NCBI GenBank assembly: GCA_009837885.1
Contig: VXSP01000043.1
Location: 1 to 64,000 of the forward strand
DNA from: Holophagales bacterium
GTDB taxonomy: Bacteria; Acidobacteriota; Thermoanaerobaculia; Multivoradales; Multivoraceae
Direction of reading: 5' to 3'
Length of the DNA stretch: 64,000 bases
Shown here: positions 50,033 to 59,935 of the stretch, piece by piece
How the letters are laid out: the number at the start of each line of letters is the position of its first letter
Position numbering within the stretch: the stretch's first letter is position 1
The notes under the pieces: model-generated
Database searches by the model: none
Seen by the model: only the letters and a program-made list of their open reading frames with translations
What the model was told of the DNA's origin: nothing
Program-made: the position numbers and the translations under genes

Positions 50033-52751
50033 GGAGCTGTCGCAGCACGTACTGGAGAATGCCCGCGTGCCGGTAGTACTCCGCCTCCTGGGGCGTGTCC
50101 AGGCGGACGCGCGCGCGGAAGGCGATCTCGCCGTCGTCGCCCGTGGCGCGCACACGCACGGTCAGGCCGGGTTCGAAGTCGGCGGCGAGCCCGGCGGCAA
50201 GCCCTTCGATGGCGTACTCCTCGCGGCCCGTGAGCCCCAGCTCGGCAGGGCCTTCGCCGTCCAGGAACTCGAGCGGGGCGATCCCCATCCCGACCAGGTT
50301 GCTGCGGTGAATCCGCTCGTAGCTCCTGGCGATGACCGCTTCCACGCCGAGCAGCCGGGGCCCCTTGGCGGCCCAGTCCCGCGACGACCCCGTGCCGTAC
50401 TCAAGGCCGGCCAGGATGATCTGGGGTGTTCCGCGCTTCCGGTAGGCCATCGCCGCGTCGTAGATCGACATCTGCTCGCCTTCCGGAAGAAGCACGGTGT
50501 AACCGCCTTCTACTCCCGGCACCAGGTGATTGCGGAGGCGAACGTTGGCGAACGTGCCCCGCATCATGACCTCATGGTTGCCTCGGCGGGCGCCGTAGGA
50601 GTTGAACTGGACGGGCTCGACTCCCAGGCCGCGCAGGTAGGCGGCGGCCGGACTGTCGCGACCGATCGCGCCGGCGGGCGAGATGTGGTCGGTGGTCACC
50701 GTGTCGCCGAGCAGCGCCAGCACGCGGGCGCCGGCGATGTCCCGGACGGGTTCCGGCTGGCGCGGCATGTCGACGAAGAACGGAGGCTGCTTCACGTAGG
50801 TCGAGTCGGCCTGCCAGTCGAACGTCTGGCCGGCTGGAACGTCGAGCGCCTGCCAGGTCTCGCTGCCGGCGAAGACGTCGGCGTACTGGCGCGTGAACAT
50901 CTCGGGCCGCAGCGAACTCTCGAGGGCGGCCTGGATGTCGGTCTGGGCGGGCCAGATGTCGCGGAGGTACACCGGGCCGTTCGGGCCGTCTGCAAGGGGT
51001 TCGCTGTACAGGTCGATGTCGATCCGGCCGGCGAGCGCGTAGGCGACGACCAGGGGCGGTGAGGCAAGGTAGTTGGCGCGCACCTCGCTCGAGATCCGGC
51101 CCTCGAAGTTGCGGTTCCCGGAGAGGACGGAAACGGCGACCAGCTCGCCTTCGGCGATCGCGGCCGATGTCGCGGCCGGCAGCGGTCCGCTGTTGCCGAT
51201 GCAGGTCGTGCAGCCGTAGCCGACGGTGTGGAAGCCGAGCTGCTCCAGGTAGGCGGTCAGGCCGGCCTCGGCCAGGTAGTCGGTGACGACCTTGGAACCG
51301 GGCGCCAGACTCGTCTTCACCCACGGCCGGGTACGCAGGCCGGCTTCGACGGCTTTCTTCGCCAGCAGGCCCGCCGCCAGCATGACGGACGGGTTCGAGG
51401 TGTTCGTGCAGCTCGTGATGGCGGCGATGACCACCGAACCGTCCGTGATCCGGGCCGGTTCACCCGCCTCGCCGGCGTCGTCGGCTGCCGGGGCGTCGTC
51501 GGCCGCGGCGTTGCCGTCGAGCACCGGCAGGCCGCCGCCGCGGGTCGACAATTGGGGCAACTGCCCGAGGAAGGAGTCCTTGACCTCGGACAGGGGTACC
51601 CGGTCCTGGGGCCTTCGCGGGCCGGCCAGCGAAGGCTCGACCGTGGCCAGGTCGAGTTCCAGCGTGTCGCTGTACTCCGCCTCCGCGGTGTCGGAATCGT
51701 GGAAGAGCCCCTGTTCGCGGCAGTACGCCTCGACCAGTTCCACCTGCGCTTCGCTGCGTCCGGTGAACCGGAGGTAGTCGATCGCGGCGCGGTCGATCGG
51801 GAAGATGCCGCAGGTGGCGCCGTACTCGGGCGCCATGTTCGCGATCGTCGCGCGGTCGGCCAGTCTGAGCTCGGCGAGCCCGGGGCCGAAGAACTCGACG
51901 AACTTGCCGACGACTCCGTGGCTGCGCAGCATCTCGGTGACCCGCAGCACGAGGTCGGTGGCGGTGGTGCCCTCGGGCAGGGCGCCGACCAGGCGGAAGC
52001 CGACGACCTGCGGCACCAGCATGGCGATCGGCTGGCCGAGCATCGCGGCCTCCGCTTCGATGCCCCCCACGCCCCAGCCGAGGACCCCCAGTCCGTTGAT
52101 CATCGTGGTGTGGGAGTCGGTGCCCACCAGGGTGTCGGGATAGGCGAAGGGCGGCTCGGCGTGACCGTTCTGCGAAGTCATGACGCCGCGCGCCAGGTAC
52201 TCCAGGTTGACCTGGTGAACGATGCCGGTTGCCGGCGGGACGACGCGGAAGTTCTCGAAGGCGGTCTGTCCCCAGCGCAGGAAGAGATAACGCTCCTCGT
52301 TGCGCTCGAACTCCCGTTCGGCGTTGATCAGGAGCGCGGCGGCGGAGCCGTACTCGTCGACCTGGACGGAGTGGTCGATCACCAGTTCGGCTGGCTGCAG
52401 CGGGTTGATGCGGGAAGCATCGCTGCCCATGGCCGCCATCGCATCCCGCATCGCGGCCAGGTCGGCCACCGCGGGGACACCGGTGAAGTCCTGGAGCAGC
52501 ACGCGTCCGGGCATGAAGGCGATCTCGACGCTCGGTTCGGCCCGGGGTTCCCAGCGAGCCACGGCCTCGATGTCGTCGGCCGGAACGACGCGACCGTCCT
52601 CCCGGCGGAGCAGGTTCTCGAGCAGGATCTTCAGGGCGTACGGCAGGCGCTCGACCGGCAGGCCCGCGTCTCCCAGGGTCGGCAGGTGCGCGATCCGGAA
52701 GGGCCGGCCCGCGGCGGTGATCGTTCTTATCGCGCCGAAGCTGTTCGTCAT
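50016..52751 (-). CDS. acnA: Aconitate hydratase A
   Basis: A 911-residue aconitase of the AcnA/IRP1 type, interconverting citrate and isocitrate with a 4Fe-4S cluster. Cluster ligands lie in [13 protein letters not shown] (about residues 440-452) and [12 protein letters not shown] (about 512-523). [47 protein letters not shown] and, in the swivel domain, [14 protein letters not shown] and [16 protein letters not shown] are present. The ATG at 52751 gives a family-typical N terminus ([11 protein letters not shown]); a longer upstream frame is non-coding. An acidic Ala/Asp linker ([17 protein letters not shown]) before the second cluster ligand is a lineage insertion. Confidence 0.95.
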   Translation of the reverse strand: MTNSFGAIRTITAAGRPFRIAHLPTLGDAGLPVERLPYALKILLENLLRREDGRVVPADDIEAVARWEPRAEPSVEIAFMPGRVLLQDFTGVPAVADLAAMRDAMAAMGSDASRINPLQPAELVIDHSVQVDEYGSAAALLINAEREFERNEERYLFLRWGQTAFENFRVVPPATGIVHQVNLEYLARGVMTSQNGHAEPPFAYPDTLVGTDSHTTMINGLGVLGWGVGGIEAEAAMLGQPIAMLVPQVVGFRLVGALPEGTTATDLVLRVTEMLRSHGVVGKFVEFFGPGLAELRLADRATIANMAPEYGATCGIFPIDRAAIDYLRFTGRSEAQVELVEAYCREQGLFHDSDTAEAEYSDTLELDLATVEPSLAGPRRPQDRVPLSEVKDSFLGQLPQLSTRGGGLPVLDGNAAADDAPAADDAGEAGEPARITDGSVVIAAITSCTNTSNPSVMLAAGLLAKKAVEAGLRTRPWVKTSLAPGSKVVTDYLAEAGLTAYLEQLGFHTVGYGCTTCIGNSGPLPAATSAAIAEGELVAVSVLSGNRNFEGRISSEVRANYLASPPLVVAYALAGRIDIDLYSEPLADGPNGPVYLRDIWPAQTDIQAALESSLRPEMFTRQYADVFAGSETWQALDVPAGQTFDWQADSTYVKQPPFFVDMPRQPEPVRDIAGARVLALLGDTVTTDHISPAGAIGRDSPAAAYLRGLGVEPVQFNSYGARRGNHEVMMRGTFANVRLRNHLVPGVEGGYTVLLPEGEQMSIYDAAMAYRKRGTPQIILAGLEYGTGSSRDWAAKGPRLLGVEAVIARSYERIHRSNLVGMGIAPLEFLDGEGPAELGLTGREEYAIEGLAAGLAADFEPGLTVRVRATGDDGEIAFRARVRLDTPQEAEYYRHAGILQYVLRQLLDDDA

Positions 52752-52870
52752 GTCTGGTTCTTCCCTGGTCGAGCGGGGCGCAGGACCTTGATGGACGGAT
52801 CGTGCCGTTGGGCGCACAAGATAACCCAAAGCGCCGCGGTCGTCAGTCGGCCATGACCCGCGGCCGCATG

Positions 52871-52876
52871 TAGAGT
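52871..52876 (+). promoter_or_regulatory. -10 element of the algH gene
   Basis: TAGAGT lies seven bases before the ATG at 52884, with no Shine-Dalgarno between them. This suggests a leaderless message. It is divergent from aconitase. Confidence 0.4.
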
Positions 52877-52883
52877 CGCGCTC

Positions 52884-53474
52884 ATGTCGGGGGTGGACGA
52901 CTTCGAGACGCCGACTCTGCTGGTCGCCATGCCCCAGGTTCTCGATCCGTTCTTCTTTCGGGCGGTCGTGCTGCTCGCGGCTCACGAGGACGGCGGTGAA
53001 GGGGGCAGCCTCGGCTTCGTCGTCAACCGGCCAAGCCAGCTCAAGGTCGACGAGGTCCTCCGTGAACTCGACATCGAGTGGTCCGGCGGCTCGGAGGTCG
53101 TGGCCTTCGTCGGCGGTCCGGTGCAGCCTGAGGTTGGCACGGTGCTGCTGTCTCTCGACGGCCTGACCGGTCTGGAACGGGACGGCATCACGGAGATCGC
53201 CCCGGGTGTCGGAGCCACGCAGAACATCCTCGCGCTGCGTACGCTCGCCCGCAGCGCGCCGGACCGGATGAGGCTGCTCCTGGGCCACGCGGGCTGGGCG
53301 CCGGGTCAGTTGATGCAGGAAGTCGGCCGCAGCGACTGGCTGACGGCGCCTGTCGAGGAGTCCATCGTGTTTTCCGGCGACCCGGTAGACGCCTGGTCGG
53401 GCGCGCTTGCCTCACTGGGGATCGATCCGGCGTCCCTGCCGAGCTGGACCGCCGGCGACGGGGATTCCAACTAG
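52884..53474 (+). CDS. YqgE/AlgH family protein
   Basis: A 196-residue protein of the widely conserved YqgE/AlgH family of unknown biochemical role. The N-terminal [30 protein letters not shown] segment, [52 protein letters not shown], and the tail [13 protein letters not shown] are diagnostic. It is a single gene, divergent from acnA and convergent with dut. Confidence 0.92.
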   Translation: MSGVDDFETPTLLVAMPQVLDPFFFRAVVLLAAHEDGGEGGSLGFVVNRPSQLKVDEVLRELDIEWSGGSEVVAFVGGPVQPEVGTVLLSLDGLTGLERDGITEIAPGVGATQNILALRTLARSAPDRMRLLLGHAGWAPGQLMQEVGRSDWLTAPVEESIVFSGDPVDAWSGALASLGIDPASLPSWTAGDGDSN

Positions 53475-53501
53475 CGGACGGAGTCCGATAGTCGCCGTCC
53501 G
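53475..53501. terminator. Stem-loop between convergent algH and dut
   Basis: CGGACGG (53475-53481) pairs with CCGTCCG (53495-53501), starting right after the algH stop. There is no T run. Position between convergent genes supports a shared stop. Confidence 0.45.
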
Positions 53502-53513
53502 GCCACTAATCCG

Positions 53514-53972
53514 CTAGGTGCCGGTGGATCCGAAGCCGCCGTCGTTGCGGTCGCCCGCCGTCGGTCGCCGGCCCAGGGAGTCGTCCTCCTGGAACTTGAT
53601 CTCGGGGACGGCGGCGACCACCATCTGCGCCAGCCGCTCGCCGCGTTCGACGTCGACGGGCTCGTCGCCCAGGTTGGCCAGCAGCAGCTTGACTTCGCCT
53701 CGATAGTCGCTGTCGATCGTGCCGGGGGAGTTCAGGACCGTCAGGCCCTGGCGGAACGCGAGTCCGCTGCGGGGCCGGATCTGCGCCTCGTAGCCGGGCG
53801 GCAGGCCGAGGACGAGACCGGTCGGGATCAAACGGCGCGTGCCGGGGGCGATCCGGACCGGCCCGGAGGTGGCGGCGCGCAGATCGTAGCCGGCGCTGCC
53901 GGTCGAGGCCCGCTCCGGCAGGCCGGCGGCGTGCGGCAGCAGGCGGATCCTGATGGCGACGGCGGGTGTCAT
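53514..53972 (-). CDS. dut: Deoxyuridine 5'-triphosphate nucleotidohydrolase
   Basis: A 152-residue trimeric dUTPase that removes dUTP and supplies dUMP. All five motifs are visible: ASTGSAGYDLRA, RPRSGLAF, NSPGTIDSDYRGE, RGERLAQMVV and GGFGSTG at the C terminus. The ATG at 53972 is preferred because it matches family length. A perfect 7-bp hairpin (GCGCCCG / CGGGCGC, 53977-53994) lies five bases upstream of it, which leaves no normal ribosome site and could affect translation. It is 70 bases after the pseudopilin gene. Confidence 0.93.
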   Translation of the reverse strand: MTPAVAIRIRLLPHAAGLPERASTGSAGYDLRAATSGPVRIAPGTRRLIPTGLVLGLPPGYEAQIRPRSGLAFRQGLTVLNSPGTIDSDYRGEVKLLLANLGDEPVDVERGERLAQMVVAAVPEIKFQEDDSLGRRPTAGDRNDGGFGSTGT

Positions 53973-54042
53973 CCGTGCGCCCGCTGACGGGCGCGTGGAC
54001 TGAGACGCGTGTGGCGCGGGTCGCGCCACAAGGGTTCCCGGC

Positions 54043-54756
54043 TCAACGTGCCTCTCTGCCGGGCGCCGTGCCGTCCTGGACCTTGGGACCGTCGAGCACT
54101 CCGGGCGGGAACGGCTTGCCGATCCACTCGCTCGTCAGGCGCGGCGGCGGCCGGCCGTCGGCGGCGTTGCCCGACCTGAGCTGGATCAGTTCGCTGGTGA
54201 AGTACCAGTCTCCGACATCCTGCTGGCCGTTGAAGACGCGCATCGAGGGACCGGGCGTGGCGCTGTAGACCCCCAGGATCGGCCCGACGACGGGGCCTTC
54301 ACCCTCTTCCTCGTTCGGCGGAGGCACTGCCGTCATCGAGCCGCCGCCGGCGGCCGCGGCGGCCTCCGTGTTGGTCGCCGGCTGGGCACCGCCCGTCTGG
54401 CCGGCGTTGCTCGCCCCCCCCTGCATCAGCAGGCCCCAGCGACCGTCCTCGGCCATCGGATTGGGCCACAGTTGGCGAATCGCGCGCGGCTGTACTTCGA
54501 CGAGTTCCTCGAGCGCCGTCGGCAGGCGTCCCTGGCGCACACGGAAGATGCGGATCGCCTCGGCGTACTGCAAGCCGCGGAAGATGAGCTCGGCCTCCTT
54601 CTGTCGCTGCGCCCAACTGCTCCAGTAGGGCAGCGCCGCCGCGACCGCGATGTTCATCACCGTGATCAGGATCGCCAGGGCCACCAGGTTGTAGCCGGCC
54701 TCGGCTGAGTCGTCCCGGCGCCGCTCACCGCGGCGCGTGTGGTCACCAGTCGGCAT
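54043..54756 (-). CDS. Type II secretion pseudopilin-like protein lacking Glu5
   Basis: A 237-residue protein, last gene of the secretion operon. After a short basic leader, the prepilin-like stretch is AEAG then YNLVALAILITVMNIAVAAAL. The residue at mature position 5, normally Glu, is Ala, a feature of minor tip pseudopilins such as GspK. The region after the helix has AELIFRGLQYAEAIRIFRVRQGRLPTALEELVE (in pieces), similar to other pseudopilins. The C-terminal half is Ala/Gly/Pro-rich and poorly conserved. It overlaps gspG by 14 bases. Confidence 0.72.
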   Translation of the reverse strand: MPTGDHTRRGERRRDDSAEAGYNLVALAILITVMNIAVAAALPYWSSWAQRQKEAELIFRGLQYAEAIRIFRVRQGRLPTALEELVEVQPRAIRQLWPNPMAEDGRWGLLMQGGASNAGQTGGAQPATNTEAAAAAGGGSMTAVPPPNEEEGEGPVVGPILGVYSATPGPSMRVFNGQQDVGDWYFTSELIQLRSGNAADGRPPPRLTSEWIGKPFPPGVLDGPKVQDGTAPGREAR

Positions 54757-55192
54757 AGGCCTCCCCGTTGAGCGAGTTCTCCTCCGAGCCGGAGTGGACG
54801 TCCTCGACGCCCGGATCACCGAACGGCGACAGGTCGGTCTCGGCCCAGGGGTCTTCGTCGGCTGAGGAAGGGAACTCGGCCAGCACCTCGACCCAGGTCT
54901 CGGTGCTGCGGGTGATCGGGTCGGGCGGGATGGCCCGCAGGTACTCCTCTTCGACCAGAGCCTGGAGGCTCGGCGGGTAGTGACCCTTGTCGGCGTAGTG
55001 CTGCTCGATCGCGTCGCGCATGACGCGGAGGTTCTGCTTGAGGGCCGCCTCCTGCGCTCGCCGGGGAGCGTTCTTGAGCAGCGGCACGGCGACGGCGGCC
55101 AGGATGCCGATGATCGCCATGACGATGATGAGTTCCAGCAGCGACATGCCGCGCTGGTTTCCTGGGCGCCGGGCCCGGATGAGTTCGTTCAT
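54743..55192 (-). CDS. gspG: Major pseudopilin GspG-like
   Basis: A 149-residue prepilin. The cleavage site is NQRG then MSLLELIIVMAIIGILAAVAVP, with Glu at mature position 5. After the helix come ALKQNLRVMRDAIEQHYADKGHYPPSLQALVEEEYLRAIPPDPITRST (in pieces), the GspG pattern, and a C-terminal SEENSLNGEAYADW that suggests the calcium-binding end of GspG. The ATG lies two bases after the previous gene. It polymerises into the pseudopilus that drives type II secretion. Confidence 0.88.
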   Translation of the reverse strand: MNELIRARRPGNQRGMSLLELIIVMAIIGILAAVAVPLLKNAPRRAQEAALKQNLRVMRDAIEQHYADKGHYPPSLQALVEEEYLRAIPPDPITRSTETWVEVLAEFPSSADEDPWAETDLSPFGDPGVEDVHSGSEENSLNGEAYADW

Positions 55193-55194
55193 TT

Positions 55195-55665
55195 TCACCA
55201 CTCCCGGTAGGGGACCCGGTTCAGACCGACCCCGTTGCTTCGGGAGTAGACGTCGTAGACGTTCTCGCCTCCCCAACTGCGGTCGTCCGGGTCATCCTGG
55301 TAGCTCAGGAGTCCCCACTCCGCCTCGCCGGTCATCGGGTCGACGGGAATGCGGCGCAGGAAACGGATCTCGCCGTCGACCTGCCCGATGAGCTGGATCG
55401 GCTCCACCAGGTTCTCGAGTTCACCTGGATAGCCGTCGGTGCCGATCTCGATCGGGATGAGCCCCACGTCGCTGTAGCGCTTGTGCTCGTCGATTGCGTT
55501 GCGCATCTGGCGGAGGTGGGAGCGCAGTTCGGCTTCCTTGATTCGCTTGTTCGTCCAGGTCGCGGTCGGCAGGGCGACGGCGGCCAGGACCAGCATCACG
55601 GCGCACACCGTGACCAGCTCGACCAGCGTGTAGCCGGCCCGCCGGCACGCGCCTCCGGTCTTCAT
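55195..55665 (-). CDS. Pseudopilin (GspG-like paralogue)
   Basis: A 156-residue prepilin. The leader MKTGGACRRAG precedes YTLVELVTVCAVMLVLAAVALP with Glu at position 5, followed by IKEAELRSHLRQMRNAIDEHKRYSD, a GspG-like helix, and a tail RSWGGENVYDVYSRSNGVGL similar to the end of GspG. It overlaps the secretin gene by four bases and is directly followed by the second GspG-like gene. Two major-type pseudopilins in a row are common in Acidobacteria and related groups. Confidence 0.82.
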   Translation of the reverse strand: MKTGGACRRAGYTLVELVTVCAVMLVLAAVALPTATWTNKRIKEAELRSHLRQMRNAIDEHKRYSDVGLIPIEIGTDGYPGELENLVEPIQLIGQVDGEIRFLRRIPVDPMTGEAEWGLLSYQDDPDDRSWGGENVYDVYSRSNGVGLNRVPYREW

Positions 55666-58082
55666 GCGACCGTCTCCGGCTGTTCACGATCCGGACTCTC
55701 GCCGTCCCGGATCTCGATCTCGAGCGGCTCGACGATCGGCGGGGCGATCGCCTCGAGAGCTGGCCCTTTGGGTCTGGCCTGTTCGACGGCGATCGTTGCC
55801 GTACCGGGACCTGTGGCCCGCACCTCGAGCGCCAGCAGACGTCCCCTGCCGGCTACGCCCGGCCGTTCGCCTAGCCGGCTGAGGCCCACGACGACCGTGC
55901 CCGGGGTCGAATCGTCGGTCATCAGCGAGATCTCCTCCTCGCCGCCCAGGAAGGACCCAGCCCGCACCGCCGTCACTTCGATCAGCGACGGGTCGAAACG
56001 CAGCCGCAAGGGCAGGTGGGAGAGCGGCGTCCTGGACCGGACATCGAGCCGTACCTCGAAACTGTCGCCGACGCCGGCACGCAGCGCTTCGGGGGCGAAC
56101 GTCAGCTCGACTCCGGCGGTTGAGCGGGCCGCCGCCTCCTGGAACGTTGCCGGTACCACGACCTGCGGGGAATCGGGGGCCGGCCTGGAATCGAGGAGAC
56201 TGACATTGCGCGGCGGATCCCCGGGCGGCGGTACGAGTTCCACGCCCAGCGGCGGGCCTTCGTCTTCCTCACCGGGCGACTGCCCGCCCTCCGGCGCCGC
56301 GTCCCGCAGGCCCGGCGGCAGCCGGTCCTGGAGTTCGTCGCGGGCGCCGCCTTCGGCCTGCGGTTCGTCGAAGGGGCCGTCGACGCCGGAGTCGACCCGC
56401 GGGCTCGAGCCGCGGTAGACGACGTTGCTCTCCGTCCCGACCCAGATGGGAGCGAGATCCTCCTCCCGGATGTCCGCGCGCCTGATGATATGGGGGGTCA
56501 GGGTCAGCACGATGTCGGTGCGCGTGTTGTCGGTCGAGCGCCGGGAGAACAGGCGCCCCAGGACGGGGATCTCGGACAGCCCGGGAATCCCGCTCTGGCC
56601 AGTCGTCTCCGACGTCCGGATCAGCCCCGCGAGGAAGTTCGTCTCGCCGTCGCGCAGCCGGATGCTGGTGTTGATGTTGCGGCTGCCGATGATCGGCTGG
56701 GTCTCGATCTGGCCACTGATGTTGCTGACCTCGATGGTGATGTCGAGCGACACCTCCTCGTTGTGGTGGACCCGTGGCGTGATGTCGACCTCGATGCCGA
56801 CGTTCTGGTACTGGTAGGAGGTGATCGGCACGATGTTGCTGCCAGCCGTGTTCGCGGTGTTGAAGCTGGTGACCGGGATCGGCACCCGGTCGCCGATCGA
56901 GAAGGAGGCCTCCTCGCCTTCCGTGATCCGCACTTGCGGCTTGGCCAGGGTCTGGGCGTTGGTCGCTCTCTTCACGAAGTCGAACAGGAAACCGGGCACG
57001 GTCAGCACCCAGTTGTTCTGATTCAGGGACTCCACGTCCGACATCCGGAGCGGCACCTCCTCGCCGCCGATGTCGAGGCTGATGCCGAGCCGGTTCGCGT
57101 CCAGCGACATGCCGAGTTCCTGGAGCTTCGCGGTATCGATCTGGAGCAGTTCGACGTCGACGACGACCTCTGCCTTCGCCTTGTCGTTCTGTTCGATCAG
57201 CCGTTGCGCGATCTTGACCTTCTCCACGCTGTCCATCATGGCGATCGCGTTCAGCCGTTCGTTGGTCGCGATGAACCTCGTGTTCAGCAGGCTGCGCAGG
57301 ATGGTCATCACGTCACTCACGTCCGAGTTCGAGAGGAAGAAGGTCTGGATGATGCGATCCTCGAACCGCTGCCGGTTCTGCTGCGTGTCCTGGAGGATCA
57401 TGATCGTCTGTTCGTCGAGCACCCGGTAGAAGTGGCCGAGGCTGTGCATGAGGATCTCGAGGCCTTCGATCGCCGTCACGTCGCGCATCTCGATGCCCTC
57501 GGGCCCGACCGCCCCGTCGCGCAGCCTGGCGTCGAAGACGATGTTGATCCCGAAGGCCTGCCCGATCGCCCGGTAGACCTCCATGAACGTCGCGTTCGGG
57601 AAGTCGAAGCTGACCGGCTCGTCGGATAGCGGATTGAGCGTCGGCGGCATCGGCTCGGCGGCGCGAGCGTCGTCCTTCATCTGGGAGATCGTCCTGGGCT
57701 GGAGGCCGCTGGTCTCGATCTTCGTGCGGAGCTTCTCGAGTTCGGTCAGGGCGTACTGGTTGGTCGGATCGAGCTGAACGGCCCGCTGCATCTCGAGCAT
57801 CGCGTCCCGATCGCGGCCGGCCTCCTGCAGCTTCCTGCCCTCCTCGAAGTGGGCGTGAGCGGCCTGGGTCCTGGCTCGCAGCAGGCCGGCCCGGTAGCGG
57901 AGATCCGCCGGGTCCTGGGTGACCAGTTCCATGTAGCGCAGAACGGCGGTATCCCAGTCGCCCACAAGCTCCGCGTGCTGCGCCTCCCGAAAACCCCGGT
58001 AGCCGCTGCAGGAAGCAAGGATCAGAAGCAGCGCCAGTCCCAGCGAGAGAGCGTGCCGCCGTCGTCGATTGTGTTCTTTCAT
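55662..58082 (-). CDS. Secretin (GspD/PilQ-like) with C-terminal cohesin-like domain
   Basis: An 806-residue outer-membrane secretin lipoprotein (signal with LILASC, Cys about residue 25). A TPR-like N-terminal region (EEGRKLQEAGRDRDAMLEMQRAVQLDP in pieces) is followed by secretin N domains (SFDFPNATFMEVYRAIGQAFGINIVFD, IIQTFFLSNSDVSDVMTILRSLL) and the secretin core with ITEGEEASFSIGDRVPIPV, VGIEVDITPRVH and GIPGLSEIPVLGRLFSRR. The last 140 residues or so (LTFAPEALRAGVGDSFEVRLDV, LRFDPSLIEVTAV, GRGRLLALEVRATG) look like a cohesin-type beta-sandwich. It forms the outer-membrane pore of the secretion system. Confidence 0.9.
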   Translation of the reverse strand: MKEHNRRRRHALSLGLALLLILASCSGYRGFREAQHAELVGDWDTAVLRYMELVTQDPADLRYRAGLLRARTQAAHAHFEEGRKLQEAGRDRDAMLEMQRAVQLDPTNQYALTELEKLRTKIETSGLQPRTISQMKDDARAAEPMPPTLNPLSDEPVSFDFPNATFMEVYRAIGQAFGINIVFDARLRDGAVGPEGIEMRDVTAIEGLEILMHSLGHFYRVLDEQTIMILQDTQQNRQRFEDRIIQTFFLSNSDVSDVMTILRSLLNTRFIATNERLNAIAMMDSVEKVKIAQRLIEQNDKAKAEVVVDVELLQIDTAKLQELGMSLDANRLGISLDIGGEEVPLRMSDVESLNQNNWVLTVPGFLFDFVKRATNAQTLAKPQVRITEGEEASFSIGDRVPIPVTSFNTANTAGSNIVPITSYQYQNVGIEVDITPRVHHNEEVSLDITIEVSNISGQIETQPIIGSRNINTSIRLRDGETNFLAGLIRTSETTGQSGIPGLSEIPVLGRLFSRRSTDNTRTDIVLTLTPHIIRRADIREEDLAPIWVGTESNVVYRGSSPRVDSGVDGPFDEPQAEGGARDELQDRLPPGLRDAAPEGGQSPGEEDEGPPLGVELVPPPGDPPRNVSLLDSRPAPDSPQVVVPATFQEAAARSTAGVELTFAPEALRAGVGDSFEVRLDVRSRTPLSHLPLRLRFDPSLIEVTAVRAGSFLGGEEEISLMTDDSTPGTVVVGLSRLGERPGVAGRGRLLALEVRATGPGTATIAVEQARPKGPALEAIAPPIVEPLEIEIRDGESPDREQPETVA

Positions 58083-58095
58083 GTGGTTCAGGTCC

Positions 58096-58698
58096 TTAGC
58101 TGCCCTCCGGACGGCCGCCGATGGCGAGCCGCACCGGCTGTTCATCCGGGAAACCGACGAAGAGCAGGTCGACCGACTCGTAGCCGATGTTCTGCACTTC
58201 GAACTTGTCCTTGACGAGGTCGCCCTCGAGTGCGTTGAAGATGGACTTGTCGGCGTCGACGAAGACCGCGATGGGATTGTCGCTGCGTCCGAACGACCCG
58301 ATGTAGAAGACGTCGATCGGCGGTGGCTTCGGTCCGAGAGCTTCCGGCGCGGGCGTGTCCCGAATGACGGGTGGCGCCGGCGTCTCGCGGACGGCGGGTT
58401 GCAACGGCTCGGGGGGCGGAGGCGCCACCGGCTCGGCGGTTGCCTCAGGCGCGGGCCGGGTTCCGAAGGACCAGGGATCCCGCGTCGGGCGGCTGGGCGG
58501 CGGCGGCTGGTCGAGGGTGTAAGCCGCGAGTTCGACGACGTCGATCGCGGTCGAACGCAGGTCGGCCGTGGTCGTGCGGGTGAAGCCGGGGCCGCCGCCG
58601 AACGACGGCAGGTAGCGCCACGCGGCGACCACCGCGACGACGCCGAGCAGTCCCAGCAGCAGCGGGTTCGGGCGGTTGCTGGCCCGGGCAGCGCTCAT
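58096..58698 (-). CDS. PilP/GspC-like inner-membrane linker protein
   Basis: A 200-residue protein with one N-terminal membrane helix (about residues 12-27), a long proline-rich middle (PPPPSRPTRDPW, VAPPPPEPLQP) and a small C-terminal beta domain (IDVFYIGSFGRSDNPIAVFVDADKS, VQNIGYESVDLLF). This is the usual layout of GspC or PilP, which connect inner-membrane parts to the secretin. It lies 13 bases before the secretin gene. Sequence similarity is low, so the call rests on layout and gene order. Confidence 0.7.
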   Translation of the reverse strand: MSAARASNRPNPLLLGLLGVVAVVAAWRYLPSFGGGPGFTRTTTADLRSTAIDVVELAAYTLDQPPPPSRPTRDPWSFGTRPAPEATAEPVAPPPPEPLQPAVRETPAPPVIRDTPAPEALGPKPPPIDVFYIGSFGRSDNPIAVFVDADKSIFNALEGDLVKDKFEVQNIGYESVDLLFVGFPDEQPVRLAIGGRPEGS

Positions 58699-59276
58699 GC
58701 GCCTGCCTCCAGCCGGGCAGTCCGGGACTCGTCGCCGGAGAACAGGGTCGACAGCCGGAGATCGATGCGCAGGTTCGGCGTGGCCTCGCTCAGGCTGATC
58801 GACTCGAGGGCCACGAAGGTGTCCGTGACCTCGAGCAGGTTGACCAGCCCCCGCAACTGGCTGTAGTTCCCCTCGACCGTGAACACGATCGACTTCTCGA
58901 CCAGGCCGTACTGCTCCAGCGTCGCTTCCGGGTAGGAGATCGAGCCGGGACGGAGTCCCGAGCGGTCGGCCAGTTCCTTGACCTCGCCGATCAGGTCGGT
59001 CAACCGTTCGCGTTCGGTCGCGAAGCCGTCGCGGTACAGGGTTCGCACCTGGGTGCGGGTCGCCTCGACCGTCGTGACCTGGCCCTCGCGGCGGGCCACC
59101 TCCTGGGTGGCGCGGGTGTGCAGGTTCTGGACCTGGGCGATCTCGTCCTCAAGCGCCTGGAAGCGACCGGCGTAGACGCCGCGGTAGGTGGAGAGCAGAG
59201 CCGCGTTGAGTACGCACAGGCCCGCGCCGACCCAGAACCAGATGCGCAGCCGCCAGCCGCGCCGTCGCCGTCTCAC
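58695..59276 (-). CDS. PilO/GspM-like assembly protein
   Basis: A 193-residue bitopic membrane protein. A basic start (MRRRRRGWRLR) and one membrane helix (about 11-29) are followed by a coiled coil (ALEDEIAQVQNLHTRATQEVARREGQV in pieces) and a ferredoxin-like domain (SIVFTVEGNYSQLRGLVNLLEVTDTFVALES). This is typical of PilO. It overlaps the genes on both sides by four bases and would pair with the PilN-like protein. Confidence 0.78.
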   Translation of the reverse strand: MRRRRRGWRLRIWFWVGAGLCVLNAALLSTYRGVYAGRFQALEDEIAQVQNLHTRATQEVARREGQVTTVEATRTQVRTLYRDGFATERERLTDLIGEVKELADRSGLRPGSISYPEATLEQYGLVEKSIVFTVEGNYSQLRGLVNLLEVTDTFVALESISLSEATPNLRIDLRLSTLFSGDESRTARLEAGA

Positions 59277-59935
59277 GGCTGGTCCTCCTCGTGCGCCGAG
59301 GCGCCGGTTGCAGGGGCTTCGGCGTCGTCGTCGGGCGAACCGCTGGGCAGGTAGACGACGGCGATGGTGAAGTCCAGCGGTCCGGCGTCCTGCCGGCTCT
59401 CGTGGAGCAGCTTGGGATCGTCGAAGGCAGGATGCTCGAACATGGCGTCCATCAGGTCGAGCAGACCCTGGTCGTTCCTGGCTTCGCCGGTCAGGTCGAG
59501 TACCACCCGGGAGCGGTCAGCGGTTCCGAGCCCCGCGCGCCGCCGCCGGTTCCGGTCGCCGCGCTCCGGCGCCAGGCTTCGCAGGCGCGTGTTCCACGGC
59601 AGCACCTGCTCGATGTCGTTGAAGAGCTGGCCCCAGGGGAAGCGCCGGTCCGCGATGCGCTCGTTCAGGAAGGCGACTTCGCGGTTCTGCCCCTCCAGGT
59701 CGAGCCGCGCCAGTTCCGCGCTCAACTGGTCGAGTTCCGTCTGGTCTCCGGCGAGTTGCTCCCGAAGCTCCGCGAGCTCGGCCCGGGCGTCGGCGGAGCC
59801 GGTGAGGTAGCCCCAGTACAGCACCGCGTTCAGGGTCAGCAGGGCGAGGCCGAGCGCCCACAGCAGGGCGGTCAGTCGGCGCCAGGGGCGGCGGTTGACG
59901 AACGGTCGGGCGGCCAGGTTCAGGAACCTGCTCAT
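59273..59935 (-). CDS. PilN/GspL-like assembly protein
   Basis: A 220-residue bitopic protein. It begins MSRFLNLAARPFVNRRPWRR, which includes the NLA-x-RPF cytoplasmic motif that PilN uses to bind PilM, followed by a membrane helix (about residues 22-45), a coiled coil (RAELAELREQLAGDQTELDQLSAELARLD in pieces) and a ferredoxin-like domain. It overlaps the PilM-like and PilO-like genes by four bases each. Confidence 0.8.
   Translation of the reverse strand: MSRFLNLAARPFVNRRPWRRLTALLWALGLALLTLNAVLYWGYLTGSADARAELAELREQLAGDQTELDQLSAELARLDLEGQNREVAFLNERIADRRFPWGQLFNDIEQVLPWNTRLRSLAPERGDRNRRRRAGLGTADRSRVVLDLTGEARNDQGLLDLMDAMFEHPAFDDPKLLHESRQDAGPLDFTIAVVYLPSGSPDDDAEAPATGASAHEEDQP

Noticed and set aside
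52752..53288. A 179-residue N-terminal extension of aconitase in the same frame.
   Set aside because: It runs antisense through the AlgH gene, whose motifs are clear, and the family-typical aconitase start is at 52751.
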